64,000 nt of DNA. Origin: Moheibacter lacus. GTDB taxonomy: Bacteria > Bacteroidota > Bacteroidia > Flavobacteriales > Weeksellaceae. This document shows positions 17,676 to 26,702 of this stretch, in pieces. The notes under the pieces are model-generated. The model searched no databases and was not told the DNA's origin. It worked only from the letters and a program-made list of their open reading frames with translations. The position numbers and the translations under genes were made by a program. Location of the stretch: contig NZ_JACDZE010000002.1 in the NCBI RefSeq assembly GCF_014042165.1, positions 62,001-126,000 of the forward strand, read 5' to 3'. Every line of letters begins with the position of its first letter. The first letter of the stretch is position 1.

Positions 17676-18974
17676 ATGAGTTTGAAAAGAGTATTAATCA
17701 TCACGTATTATTGGCCACCGGCAGGTGGACCCGGCGTACAGCGTTGGTTAAAATTCGCAAAATATCTTCCTGAATTCGGCATCGAACCGATTATTTATAC
17801 ACCGGAAAATCCATCCTATCCAATTATTGATGAATCTCTATTAAAAGAATTTTCTCCCGATTTAAAAGTGGTAAAAACCAAAATTTGGGAGCCTTATCAA
17901 ATCGCTGAAAAACTCAATCCGAAATCGAAAGACTACAAAGCCGGACATTTTGAAAAGCCAAAAAATCAATCTTTTCTGACCAAACTTTCCGTTTTCATAC
18001 GCGGTAATTTTTTCATTCCGGATGCGCGCCAATATTGGGTAAAACCGTCCGTTCGGTTTTTACGTAAATATCTGAAAGAAAATGAAATCGACACAGTTGT
18101 AACGACTGGTCCGCCGCATAGTTTGCATTTGATTGGTTTGAAGTTGAAACAATTTGATTCTAACCTAAAATGGTTGGCGGATTTCCGTGATCCTTGGACG
18201 CAAATCAGTTATCATTCGGAATTAAAATTGACAAGATTCGCACAAAAATCGCATGAAATCATGGAACTGAAAGTGTTGCAAAATGCAGATGCGGTGATTG
18301 CAACTAGTTTTACCGATGGAGAAAATTACCAGAAGTTAGGAGCCAAAAGGGTAGAAGTGATCACAAATGGTTTTGAGGAATCCGATTTTAGAAGTACGAT
18401 TTACGAAGTACGAAGTACGAAGTTTAAAATCACATACAGCGGTGGTCTCGAAATTGCCCGAAATCCGGATAATCTTTGGAAGGTTTTGGGTGAATTGAAA
18501 TCTGAAAATTCGGAATTTGCTGAGGATTTAGAATTAGAATTCGTGGGAAATTTAAGTCAGGAAGTGGAGAATTCGATTCAAAAATATAATTTAATTAATA
18601 ATTTAATTAAAGTAGGGTATGTATCTCATAAAGAATCAATTATTAAAATTAAAAACACAGATTTATTACTATTGACCAATTTCCCGGATGAAAAATCAAA
18701 AGGGATCATTCCCGGGAAATTATTTGAATACATGGCGACTGGAAATCCTATTTTGGCGATTGGCCCAGAGCAAGGAGATGTTCAGAGAATTATAGAAGAA
18801 ACCCAATCTGGAAAGTATTTTCTTCATTCAGATTATTTAGAACTTAAAGATTTCATTCAAGAAATATTTGAAAAGAAAAAAACTGGAAATTACAATTATT
18901 CCGTTCAAAATGTAGAGAACTTCAGTCGAGAGAGATTAACACTTAAATTATCAAAGTTGATTAAAAACCTATGA
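17676..18974 (+). CDS. Family 4-type glycosyltransferase with an internal short repeat
   Basis: A 432-residue GT-B-fold glycosyltransferase. The start is set at ATG 17676 (MSLKRVLIITYYWPPAGGPG), the usual beginning of this Bacteroidota subgroup; the longer frame would translate the intergenic palindrome. The N-terminal acceptor domain contains WLADFRDPWTQ, and the C-terminal donor domain contains IIPGKLFEYMATGNPILAIGPEQGDV, the nucleotide-sugar binding motif with the EYMATG signature. Donor and acceptor are unknown. Residues 240-250 are encoded by a tandem ACGAAGT repeat that looks like an inserted element kept in frame. It probably belongs to the same transcription unit as the YfhO-like gene. 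Confidence 0.88.
   Translation: MSLKRVLIITYYWPPAGGPGVQRWLKFAKYLPEFGIEPIIYTPENPSYPIIDESLLKEFSPDLKVVKTKIWEPYQIAEKLNPKSKDYKAGHFEKPKNQSFLTKLSVFIRGNFFIPDARQYWVKPSVRFLRKYLKENEIDTVVTTGPPHSLHLIGLKLKQFDSNLKWLADFRDPWTQISYHSELKLTRFAQKSHEIMELKVLQNADAVIATSFTDGENYQKLGAKRVEVITNGFEESDFRSTIYEVRSTKFKITYSGGLEIARNPDNLWKVLGELKSENSEFAEDLELEFVGNLSQEVENSIQKYNLINNLIKVGYVSHKESIIKIKNTDLLLLTNFPDEKSKGIIPGKLFEYMATGNPILAIGPEQGDVQRIIEETQSGKYFLHSDYLELKDFIQEIFEKKKTGNYNYSVQNVENFSRERLTLKLSKLIKNL
18391..18423 (+). repeat. Tandem 7-bp repeat inside the GT4 gene
   Basis: GAAGTACGATT is followed by three perfect copies of ACGAAGT (18403-18423). Translated it gives RSTIYEVRSTK, a peptide that recurs in unrelated Bacteroidota proteins because of dispersed ACGAAGT-type repeats (from memory, not checked). 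Confidence 0.6.
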
Positions 18975-19304
18975 TAAGTCAATGAATTAGAATTTCGGAG
19001 TTAAAATTATATGCGATGGATTCGAAGTTAATTGTAATTGGATGAATATTTAAAAGCCAAAATTAAAATAGGCTCTAAGAGACATAACAGGAATTTTCGG
19101 GTCAGAGAATAAGGGTTTTTCCTTATAATTATTTGGAAGTGGAGTGATAATTTTGCTTCATCAACCTAAGGAGACGCTCTAGAATTATAACCTACCTAAC
19201 CAATTTTAATTCTCATACCTCATATTTTTCTTTACTACAACAGAAACCTAAACGCTGTGAAAACAAGCCCCGAAACTTTCTCTAAGTTCCGGGGCTTCTT
19301 ATTT
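18975..19304. other. 330-bp interval without a protein gene
   Basis: No credible reading frame is present on either strand. It holds a TAATTTTG -7-like box (19148-19155), the motif CTAACCAATTTTAA (19196-19209), GTGAAAA (19257-19263) and a strong hairpin terminator (19265-19297). The order box, motif, GTGAAAA, terminator is shared with the interval at 20.9 kb. Confidence 0.6.
19160..19300 (+). ncRNA. Candidate small RNA, unit A
   Basis: A possible short transcript running from the TAATTTTG box at 19148-19155 to the terminator at 19265-19297. It has no open frame. Support comes from its resemblance to unit B (20.93-21.05 kb): both carry CTAACCAAYTTWA, then about 50 unstructured bases, then CTAA and GTGAAAA immediately before the terminator stem. 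The -33 element is poor. Confidence 0.3.
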
Positions 19305-19305
19305 T
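19265..19305. terminator. Strong terminator, probably bidirectional
   Basis: A 12-base stem with one mismatch (19265-19276 with 19286-19297, core AAGCCCCG/CGGGGCTT). T-rich sequence follows on the plus strand, and a shorter one on the minus strand, so it can end both the candidate plus-strand RNA and pepD. Confidence 0.75.
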
Positions 19306-20762
19306 TATTTATTTGGAATGCGTTTTAATACTTCCAAAAAGTATTTCCAGAATTTTTGAACTGATTTAATTTCAACTCGTTCAGTAGGCGAGTGCGCTCC
19401 AAAAATATTAGGTCCAAATGAAATCATGTCCATTTCTGGATAATGGCCTCCGATGATTCCACATTCCAATCCTCCATGGGTCGCGATAATTTTAGGTTCA
19501 GAACCAAAAATCTCTTTGTACAAAGGTTTCATCAAATCGAGGATTTCCGAATTCACGTTCGGTCTCCAACCCGGATATCCACCGGAAAATTCGACTTTAA
19601 AACCTGCCATTTCAAAAGTTGATTTCAAGGTTTCGATCATCGCTTTTTTTCCTGATTCGATGGCAGATCTTGAAAGACAAAGAATTTTCATTTCGCCATC
19701 TCCAACTACGACATTGGCAACATTGTTTGAAGTTTCAGTAACCCCTTCCATTTCAGGACTCATTCTGTAAACACCATTAAAAGCTGCCATCAGAGCTTGA
19801 GCTAATTTTTTTGATACTTCAAAAGAAGCCGCTTCATTTTGTAATTCAACTGATGCTATTTCGATTTCAATGCCGGGTTCTATCGGTTTGAATTCATTTA
19901 AAATATCATTTTTCAATAATTCAACTGCGTCAGTTAAATTGGATTTTTCTGTTTTTGGAAAAGAAATGACTGCATATCCTTCTCTTGGTATTGCATTTCG
20001 AAGACCGCCACTTTCCATTTTGGAGATTTGGGCTTTAAAATTCAAAGATTCATTTAGAAACCTAGCCAAAAGTTTATTGGCATTTCCTAAACCTAATTGA
20101 ATATCACCACCTGAATGCCCACCTTTCAAACCTTTGACGGTCAATTTTATAGATTCGAAATCAGCATTTAAATTTTCAATATTATAGGATTTTGTAGCTG
20201 TAACATCCATGCCTCCGGCGCAACTGATGGTCAACTCGTCATCTTCTTCAGTATCTAAATTCAATAAAATTTCACCTGATAAAACACTTTCATCCAGACC
20301 AATTGCACCAGTCATGCCGGTTTCTTCATCGATGGTGAACAAAGCTTCGATAGGCGGATGCTCAATTTCATTGGATTCCAAAACAGCCATGATCGTTGCC
20401 ACGCCGATTCCATTATCTGCGCCCAAAGTCGTTCCTTTTGCTTTAACAAATCCATCAGTATCGATGAACATTTGGATGCCTTGGGTATCGAAATCAAAAT
20501 CTATATCGTTATTTTTCTGACAAACCATATCGAGGTGAGATTGAAGGACAACGGTCTTCCGATTTTCCATTCCGGATGAAGCCGGTTTTTTGATGATCAC
20601 ATTTCCTACCTGATCTTTTATCGTTTCTAAGCCTAAATTTTTACCGAAATCCATCATAAATTGAATGACTCTTTCTTCTTTTTTTGAAGGACGCGGCACT
20701 TCATTTAAGGCTGAAAAGTTTTTCCAAATCGATTTGGGTTCTAAATTTAAAATATCGTTCAT
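19305..20762 (-). CDS. pepD: Aminoacyl-histidine dipeptidase (PepD type, M20 family)
   Basis: A 485-residue cytosolic di-zinc dipeptidase that hydrolyses Xaa-His (carnosine-like) and other dipeptides. Metal-site motifs of the M20C group are present: SHLDMV (75-80), TLGADNGIGVA with the bridging Asp, DEETGMTGAIGLD with the general-base Glu pair, and a C-terminal THGGLECG and GAHSPTER. Length matches PepD (about 485). It is a single gene; its 3' end abuts a strong shared terminator. It may recycle dipeptides such as those released by the S46 peptidase elsewhere in the window, but that link is only inference. Confidence 0.93.
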   Translation of the reverse strand: MNDILNLEPKSIWKNFSALNEVPRPSKKEERVIQFMMDFGKNLGLETIKDQVGNVIIKKPASSGMENRKTVVLQSHLDMVCQKNNDIDFDFDTQGIQMFIDTDGFVKAKGTTLGADNGIGVATIMAVLESNEIEHPPIEALFTIDEETGMTGAIGLDESVLSGEILLNLDTEEDDELTISCAGGMDVTATKSYNIENLNADFESIKLTVKGLKGGHSGGDIQLGLGNANKLLARFLNESLNFKAQISKMESGGLRNAIPREGYAVISFPKTEKSNLTDAVELLKNDILNEFKPIEPGIEIEIASVELQNEAASFEVSKKLAQALMAAFNGVYRMSPEMEGVTETSNNVANVVVGDGEMKILCLSRSAIESGKKAMIETLKSTFEMAGFKVEFSGGYPGWRPNVNSEILDLMKPLYKEIFGSEPKIIATHGGLECGIIGGHYPEMDMISFGPNIFGAHSPTERVEIKSVQKFWKYFLEVLKRIPNK

Positions 20763-20933
20763 GATTGTATTTGTTTATTGAGGATGCAAGGTAAAAACAA
20801 AATTGGCTCTTCGGCTTTATTTTTTAATTAAATTAGAATTTCACCTGAGTTTATTTTTTACAGGAATTTTCCCATAGGAATTTGGGGTTATTTCCTTGAG
20901 ATCTTATTTAGGATAGCTGCTATATTTGTATCA

Positions 20934-21050
20934 AACAAAAGCCTAAAACCTAAACTACTAACCAACTTAAATTTTTTTCAACCCCTCTCATTAAAAACTA
21001 AGTACAGTGAAAAGTCTCATGATTCCTACCTTGAATTGTGGGATTTTTTT
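20934..21050 (+). ncRNA. Candidate small RNA, unit B
   Basis: A TATATTTG -7 box (20921-20928), with a TTG 22 bases upstream, precedes about 115 bases of sequence with no start-to-stop frame of note and ends in a hairpin with eight T. The body is C/A-rich and poorly structured (CTAACCAACTTAAA), as in unit A. An alternative is the 5' leader of a lost gene. Confidence 0.35.
21010..21050 (+). terminator. Terminator of candidate RNA unit B
   Basis: Eleven consecutive pairs, including G-T pairs, between 21010-21020 (AAAAGTCTCAT) and 21038-21048 (GTGGGATTTTT), ending in a T run. Confidence 0.6.
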
Positions 21051-21187
21051 ATGGAAGAAACTTGACAAATAGGAATAATCCTAATGTAGTTTGGGGAGAA
21101 TTCCTTAAAGTTTTTAATAAAAATAATGGAAATTTGTTCTAATAAATAAAAAGAAATTTTCTCTCTCTATACTTTTTCATAACTATG

Positions 21188-21225
21188 AATCCCTGCAATG
21201 CTCCCCCGGTTTGTGGGGATTTTTA
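21188..21225 (+). terminator. Second plus-strand terminator-like hairpin
   Basis: Eleven pairs (with G-T) between AATCCCTGCAA (21188-21198) and TTTGTGGGGATT (21210-21221), then a T run. No plus-strand protein gene precedes it. It overlaps the stop region of the RDD gene, for which it could act only weakly because the minus strand lacks a T tract. Confidence 0.5.
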
Positions 21226-21597
21226 TTTGACCTCAATTACTTTTGTGTGAGCTTTTAAGTCATGCGTAAATTCTCCATTTGCATTTAATAAAAAAGAAAT
21301 AAAGTTTAAAGGAGAAAATTTGTAAATGTTTCGTGTTAAATAATTAGCATTTTTCAATTCAATTATTTTTAGACCCATGATTTTTTTTCCTGGAGTAGTT
21401 TTAAGATTTTTTTCAAAAAAGTAAAAATATCCCATCAAGATTATCAGCACAAGTATTGTCATCAAAAACATAAACAGGACAGGGTTCGATTTTGTAAAAT
21501 ATGAAATTATCATGAAAAATGGAATAATCAATATTAGCAGTACCATACTATCGATCATGTATGCAATACTTCTTTTTATGAGGAGATGAGTTTCCAT
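21223..21597 (-). CDS. RDD family membrane protein
   Basis: A 124-residue inner-membrane protein. It opens with the family signature around RSIAYMIDSMVLL (Arg plus Asp), then has two strongly hydrophobic helices (about 18-38 and 43-60) and the KTTPGKKIMGLKII segment characteristic of RDD proteins. The family is of uncertain function, with some members proposed as ion or small-solute transporters. It lies 50 bases downstream of odhB on the same strand and could be read through from it. Confidence 0.8.
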   Translation of the reverse strand: METHLLIKRSIAYMIDSMVLLILIIPFFMIISYFTKSNPVLFMFLMTILVLIILMGYFYFFEKNLKTTPGKKIMGLKIIELKNANYLTRNIYKFSPLNFISFLLNANGEFTHDLKAHTKVIEVK

Positions 21598-21647
21598 TTA
21601 AAAAAATGGATGCCTTTCGACATCCATTTGTATATATTAATTGATAA

Positions 21648-22871
21648 TTATAATTCCAATGCTTTTTTCGGATTTCCGTCCATCAAAAGGTTGATAGGGT
21701 CTTCCAATCCTTCTTTTACTGCCACTAAAAATCCAACTGATTCACGACCGTCGATGATTCTATGGTCATAAGAAAGTGCGATGTACATCATCGGATGGAT
21801 TTCTACTTTTCCATCTACGGCAATTGGGCGTTCGATGATGTTGTGCATACCGAGAATTCCGGATTGTGGTGGATTGATAATCGGCGTACTTAACATCGAT
21901 CCAAAAACACCTCCGTTTGAAATCGTGAAAGTTCCTCCTGTCATTTCGTCTACGGTAATTTGACCATCACGTGCGCGTAAAGCCAAGCGTTTGATTTCGT
22001 TTTCAATTCCTCTAAATGTGAGGGTTTCAGCATTTCTCATCACCGGAACCATCAATCCTTTTGGACCGGAAACGGCAACTGAAATATCACAGAAATCATA
22101 CGAAATTTTATAATCTCCATCGATCATTGAATTTACATCGGGATACAATTGCAATGCTCTCACTACTGCTTTTGTAAAGAAAGACATGAATCCTAAACTC
22201 ACGCCATGTTTGGCTTTGAATTCTTCTTTATATTGACTTCTCAATTCATTGATCGGTTTCATGGTCGCTTCGTTGAATGTGGTCAACATCGCAGTTTCGT
22301 TTTTGGCTGCAACCAATCTTTCCGCAACTTTTCTACGCAACATGGAAAGTTTGGTTCTTTCAGAACTTCTGTTTCCTCCGGTTGGCGTTCCCATAGAGGC
22401 TACAGATGCTTGGTTTGCATCATCTTTGGTGATGCGACCATCTTTTCCACTTCCTTGAACAGATGCGGGATCTACACCTTTTTCTTCCAATATTTTTTTG
22501 GCTGCCGGAGAAGGAGTTCCTGAAGCATAAGTTTTGGGTTGTTCCGCTGGTTTTGCTTCTTCTTTTTTAGGTTCTTCCTTGGCTTCTTCGGCTTTTGGTT
22601 CTGCTTTATCAGCAGCAGCACCTTCTGGTTTTTCAGCAGCAGTATCGATCAAACAAACGACTTGTCCTACGGCAACAACGTCGCCTTCTTCCGCTTTTAG
22701 AGTGATAATTCCGCTTTCTTCAGCAGGCAATTCAAGCGTAGCTTTGTCGGAATCAACTTCAGCAATTGCTTGGTCTTTTTCCACATAATCTCCGTCTTGA
22801 ACAAGCCAAGATGCGATTTCAACTTCTGTGATGGATTCTCCCGGAGAAGGGACTTTCATTTCTAATACCAT
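21648..22871 (-). CDS. odhB: 2-oxoglutarate dehydrogenase E2 (dihydrolipoyl succinyltransferase)
   Basis: This 407-residue enzyme is the core of the 2-oxoglutarate dehydrogenase complex of the TCA cycle and moves the succinyl group from lipoamide to CoA. It has one N-terminal lipoyl domain ([14 protein letters not shown], lipoylated Lys43), an Ala/Pro/Glu/Lys-rich linker, a peripheral E1/E3-binding domain ([31 protein letters not shown]), a second flexible linker, and the catalytic domain with [12 protein letters not shown] near residue 378, holding the active-site His and Asp. Length is normal. It is 25 bases downstream of sucA, clearly one operon. Confidence 0.96.
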   Translation of the reverse strand: MVLEMKVPSPGESITEVEIASWLVQDGDYVEKDQAIAEVDSDKATLELPAEESGIITLKAEEGDVVAVGQVVCLIDTAAEKPEGAAADKAEPKAEEAKEEPKKEEAKPAEQPKTYASGTPSPAAKKILEEKGVDPASVQGSGKDGRITKDDANQASVASMGTPTGGNRSSERTKLSMLRRKVAERLVAAKNETAMLTTFNEATMKPINELRSQYKEEFKAKHGVSLGFMSFFTKAVVRALQLYPDVNSMIDGDYKISYDFCDISVAVSGPKGLMVPVMRNAETLTFRGIENEIKRLALRARDGQITVDEMTGGTFTISNGGVFGSMLSTPIINPPQSGILGMHNIIERPIAVDGKVEIHPMMYIALSYDHRIIDGRESVGFLVAVKEGLEDPINLLMDGNPKKALEL

Positions 22872-22896
22872 ATCTGTTCAGTATTTTATTGCTAAT

Positions 22897-25641
22897 TTAT
22901 TCAAAAACTTTATTAATTGTGTTATTGTGTCGGACATCAAATGTATGATGTGAACCTGGTGCAGGAGATGCGCTTTCTCTTGGTGAAATTAATTCAAACG
23001 GAATTTCCCTTAATTTTCTTAAAATATAGGTCCATGCGCCCATGTTTTCCGGTTCTTCTTGCGCCCAGATGATTTGTTTTTTGTTGGCATATTTATCCAA
23101 AACAGCATGGATCATTTCTTTGTCCAACGGATACAATTGTTCCAAACGAATGAGTGCTACATTTTCAGCGTTCAATTCTTCTTTCTTCTTTAACAAATCA
23201 TAGTAGAATTTCCCTTGACAGAAAACGACTTTTTCTACTTTAGCAGCAACGGCTGTTGCATCGTCTATTAAAGGTTGGAATTCTCCATTGGCCAATTCAT
23301 CCATCGTTGAAGTAACGAGTGGGTGTCTCAACAAACTTTTCGGTGTAAAGACCACCAAAGGTTTTCTGTAATTGGCTTGGGTTTGTCTTCTCAACAAATG
23401 GAAGAAGTTAGCCGGCGTTGTACAATTGGCTATAAACATATTGCCTTGCGCAGAAAGTTGCAAGAATCTTTCCATACGTGCTGAAGAGTGTTCTGCACCT
23501 TGTCCTTCATATCCGTGCGGCAATAAAAGCACCAATCCATTCTGGATTTTCCATTTGTCTTCCGCTGCCGATAAATATTGGTCGATGACAATTTGGGCAC
23601 CATTGGCAAAATCACCAAATTGTGCTTCCCAAAGGGTTAATGTTCCGGGAGCTGCCATGGCATAACCATAATCGAAACCAAGTACGGCATATTCTGATAA
23701 AAGTGAATTATAAGCTGTAAACTTCCCTTGGTTTTCGCTCAAATGGTTCAAAAGAATTACTTCTTTTTCTGCATCTTCCGTTTTCAGAACGGCATGTCTG
23801 TGAGAAAAAGTTCCTCTTTCGACGTCTTCACCGGAAAGTCTTACATCATTATTTTCATTTAGAATTGATCCATAGGCCAATAATTCACCCATTGCCCAAT
23901 CTAGTTTATTGTCTTCAACCATTTGTTTGCGTTGCGCCAATAAACGTTGAATTTTTTTGATGAATTTATTTCCTTCCGGAATGGTTGTAATGGTTTCAGC
24001 GATTTGATACAATTTATCCAATGGATATTTGGTATCCACTTTTTTGAGCATTTCAGATTCAGAAGCTATTTCATAACCTTCCCATTCGTCCGGCATAAAG
24101 GGATCCAGTCTGTTTTTCTGAATTTCTTTGGCTGCATCAAAGTTTTCATCCAATAATTGTTTGAATTCTTTTTCTTTTTCAGCTAGAATATCATTGCCAA
24201 TTACACCTTCTTTGATCAAATGTTGTTTGTAAATCTCTCTAGGATTGGGGTGTTTGGAAATGAGACTGTACAATTGAGGTTGGGTGAAACGAGGTTCATC
24301 TCCTTCATTGTGTCCATACTTTCTATAACCCAACAAATCGATAAAAACATCTTCTCCAAATCTCATTCTATAATCTGCAGCAAAATGCAAAGCATGAACG
24401 ACTGCTTCTGCGTCATCTGCATTGACATGCATAACCGGTGATAAAGTCACTTTTGCAATATCAGTACAATAAATAGAAGATCTTGCGTCAAGATAATTGG
24501 TCGTAAACCCAACTTGGTTATTGACCACGATATGGATCGTTCCTCCGGTTTTATATCCGTCCAAAGTCATCATTTGAACAACTTCATAAACGATTCCCTG
24601 ACCAGCAATTGCAGCGTCACCATGGATCAAAATCGGTAATATTTTATTGTAATCTCCGGCATAATCATGATCCACCTTAGCTCGAGCAATTCCCTCAACT
24701 ACCGCATCTACGGTTTCGAGATGGGAAGGGTTAGGAGCGAGGTTCATTTTTAATTTTTTACCGGAATGACAATTGACTTCTGTCGTAGAGCCCAAATGGT
24801 ATTTTACATCACCGGAAAATAAATCTTCTACGAATTCTTTTCCTTCAAATTCACTAAATATCTGCGAATAAGATTTGTTAAAAATATTGGCCAATACATT
24901 TAGTCGACCTCTATGGGCCATTCCCAGTACAACTTCTTCTACACCAGCTTCTGCAGCACGATTGATCACTGCATCTAGTGCCGGAATCAAAGTTTCATTT
25001 CCTTCTAAAGAAAATCTTTTTTGTCCTACAAATTTGGTATGTAAAAAGTTTTCAAAAGCAACGGCTTCATTTAACTTTAAAAGTATTCTTTCTTTTTCCT
25101 CAACTTTTAATTGAGGATGGTTTAAATTATCATTTAACCAATTCTGGATCCATTTGTTTTTTTCAGGATCGCGTATGTACATGTATTCGACACCGATTGA
25201 GTCGCAATACATATTTTTTAAATGTTCGATGATTTTGCGAAGCGTTATGGCTCCTCCGATTCCAAGAATATTTCCGGCATCAAAAGTTTCATCTAAATCT
25301 TTTTCTGTCAATCCGAAATTTTCCAAATCCAGTGTTGGCGCATATTGTCTTCTTTCGCGGACAGGATTGGTTTTGGTAAACAAATGTCCTCTGGTTCTAT
25401 AGCCATCAATAAGGTTGATGACTTTAAATTCTTTTTGAACTTTTTCCGGAATTTCTGTGACAACTTGTGGATTGGACCCTTCTGTAATAGCATGACCGTT
25501 ATAAGATTTACTTCCAAAGTCAAATCCTTGGAAAAAGGCTCTCCAACTGGGTTCTACGCTGTCCGGAAATTTTTGGTATTGATCATACAATTCGCTGATG
25601 TATTCAGAATGTATGGCATTTAAAAATGAAAATTGTTCCAT
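22897..25641 (-). CDS. sucA: 2-oxoglutarate dehydrogenase E1 component
   Basis: This 914-residue thiamine-diphosphate enzyme decarboxylates 2-oxoglutarate in the TCA cycle. Family features are clear: the N-terminal SYISELYDQYQ-like helix that docks E2, the ThDP-binding GDAAIAGQGIVYE...GGTIHIVVNNQVGFTT segment, GYRKYGHNEGDEPRFTQP, and the transketolase-like C-terminal half with LLPHGYEGQGAEHSSARMERFLQL. It forms an operon with odhB. A TAAATTTG box on the minus strand at 25673-25680 is the likely -7 element, about 30 bases before the ATG. Confidence 0.97.
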   Translation of the reverse strand: MEQFSFLNAIHSEYISELYDQYQKFPDSVEPSWRAFFQGFDFGSKSYNGHAITEGSNPQVVTEIPEKVQKEFKVINLIDGYRTRGHLFTKTNPVRERRQYAPTLDLENFGLTEKDLDETFDAGNILGIGGAITLRKIIEHLKNMYCDSIGVEYMYIRDPEKNKWIQNWLNDNLNHPQLKVEEKERILLKLNEAVAFENFLHTKFVGQKRFSLEGNETLIPALDAVINRAAEAGVEEVVLGMAHRGRLNVLANIFNKSYSQIFSEFEGKEFVEDLFSGDVKYHLGSTTEVNCHSGKKLKMNLAPNPSHLETVDAVVEGIARAKVDHDYAGDYNKILPILIHGDAAIAGQGIVYEVVQMMTLDGYKTGGTIHIVVNNQVGFTTNYLDARSSIYCTDIAKVTLSPVMHVNADDAEAVVHALHFAADYRMRFGEDVFIDLLGYRKYGHNEGDEPRFTQPQLYSLISKHPNPREIYKQHLIKEGVIGNDILAEKEKEFKQLLDENFDAAKEIQKNRLDPFMPDEWEGYEIASESEMLKKVDTKYPLDKLYQIAETITTIPEGNKFIKKIQRLLAQRKQMVEDNKLDWAMGELLAYGSILNENNDVRLSGEDVERGTFSHRHAVLKTEDAEKEVILLNHLSENQGKFTAYNSLLSEYAVLGFDYGYAMAAPGTLTLWEAQFGDFANGAQIVIDQYLSAAEDKWKIQNGLVLLLPHGYEGQGAEHSSARMERFLQLSAQGNMFIANCTTPANFFHLLRRQTQANYRKPLVVFTPKSLLRHPLVTSTMDELANGEFQPLIDDATAVAAKVEKVVFCQGKFYYDLLKKKEELNAENVALIRLEQLYPLDKEMIHAVLDKYANKKQIIWAQEEPENMGAWTYILRKLREIPFELISPRESASPAPGSHHTFDVRHNNTINKVFE

Positions 25642-25843
25642 TATGATGTGGTCTCTTATGAGAATTAGCCTACAAATTTAGCACATTTCAAACGTTTAAA
25701 AAATTTTGAATGGGATGATTTTATTTAGTTTTTGAGAATTTATGTGATTTTGAAGGCAAAAGCTTTGATTTCTTAGGATTTTTTTAAAATTTGATCGATA
25801 TTTTTATCGAAATTTCTTTGGAATTGACTAAATATTTTAGGAA

Positions 25844-26230
25844 TCATTCTATTCTTTCAAATTCTAAAATATGTTCAATTTTTTCGTTTGAAATCCGCAC
25901 CGTATAACCATTCTCAGAAGTTGATAAAATTTCACTTCGATAATTTTTCAATAGTTCATAGTCAACGCCAGCTGGTGCGTTTTTTACAGATACAATTGTT
26001 GCAATGTATTCAAAATCTGAAATCCATTTTATTTCTGAACAAATTTCTTCTTGAGTAAGAGTATTAATTTGAATTTCAGCAATTTCTGTGCGTATAAAGA
26101 TGGATGTGTTTTCTGTTTGAGTTAATTAAAATTTTCCAGTTTTATAAAATTTACAGTCAATTTTTTCTGAAGAATTACAATTAATAAATAAACATCCCGA
26201 TAAAATTAAAAAACCTTTGAAATTAATCAT
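25844..26230 (-). pseudogene. Small lipoprotein gene broken by an internal stop
   Basis: From ATG 26228-26230 the minus strand encodes a lipoprotein start (MINFKGFLILSGCLFINCNS) and continues KIDCKFYKTGKF before a TAA at 26126-26128 (codon 35). The same frame then stays open for another 93 codons (NTSIFIRTEIAEIQINTL, then CSEIKWISDFEYIATIV) up to TGA 25844-25846. The two halves read as one 128-residue protein of a type common in Flavobacteriia: a Cys-containing lipoprotein whose body begins C-K-x-x-K-T-G-x-F. A single base change would repair it. The start overlaps the universal stress protein stop by one base, suggesting the two were coupled. A sequencing error is an alternative. Confidence 0.7.
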
Positions 26231-26670
26231 CAATTCACTTTAGGAATCACCAAAAGCGGAATGCTGGAATGTTTGATCACATCACTCGCCACGCTACCTA
26301 TAAACATATTGTATAGAGAGTTATGGCCCAACGAACCGATCACAATCAAATCTACTGCCAAATCTTTAGCTTCCTGAACGATGATGTCGGCTGGAATTCC
26401 TTGTTTCACAATGGTTTCGCATTTGATTCCTTTTGCTTCGATCTCCGTTTTCAACTTGCCCATTTGTTCTGCTTCTTCATTTAAGGCAGTTTGTTCCAAT
26501 TCCGGCAAATAAGTAAAACCGGTTTCGCTCACGATTACGCCGATATCTAAAGTTGCAACATGAATCAAATAAATTTCTCCGTTGATTAATTTGGCATGAT
26601 CGATGGCTTTGGTGATGACCATTTGGTTAAAGTCAGAAAAGTCAATGGGAACTAAGATTTTTTGGGACAT
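26230..26670 (-). CDS. Universal stress protein (UspA family)
   Basis: A 146-residue single-domain Usp protein, probably cytoplasmic. It begins SQKILVPIDFSDF and ends with the ATP-binding signature GSLGHNSLYNMFIGSVASDVIKHSSIPLLVIP, which fits G-2X-G-9X-G(S/T), so it may bind ATP. These proteins respond to stress and starvation; the partner is unknown. A broken lipoprotein gene overlaps its stop codon. Confidence 0.92.
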   Translation of the reverse strand: MSQKILVPIDFSDFNQMVITKAIDHAKLINGEIYLIHVATLDIGVIVSETGFTYLPELEQTALNEEAEQMGKLKTEIEAKGIKCETIVKQGIPADIIVQEAKDLAVDLIVIGSLGHNSLYNMFIGSVASDVIKHSSIPLLVIPKVN

Positions 26671-26702
26671 GATCGATGATTTAAATTTCCTCTAAAGTTA
26701 CA

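Larger units (their letters stand above)
20763..21222. other. 460-bp interval without a protein gene
   Basis: No convincing reading frame is visible. It contains a TATATTTG box (20921-20928), the motif CTAACCAACTTAAA (20958-20971), GTGAAAAG (21007-21014), a plus-strand hairpin terminator (21010-21048) and a second plus-strand hairpin with T tail (21188-21224). Both terminators point away from the flanking minus-strand genes, so they suggest plus-strand noncoding transcripts. Confidence 0.6.
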
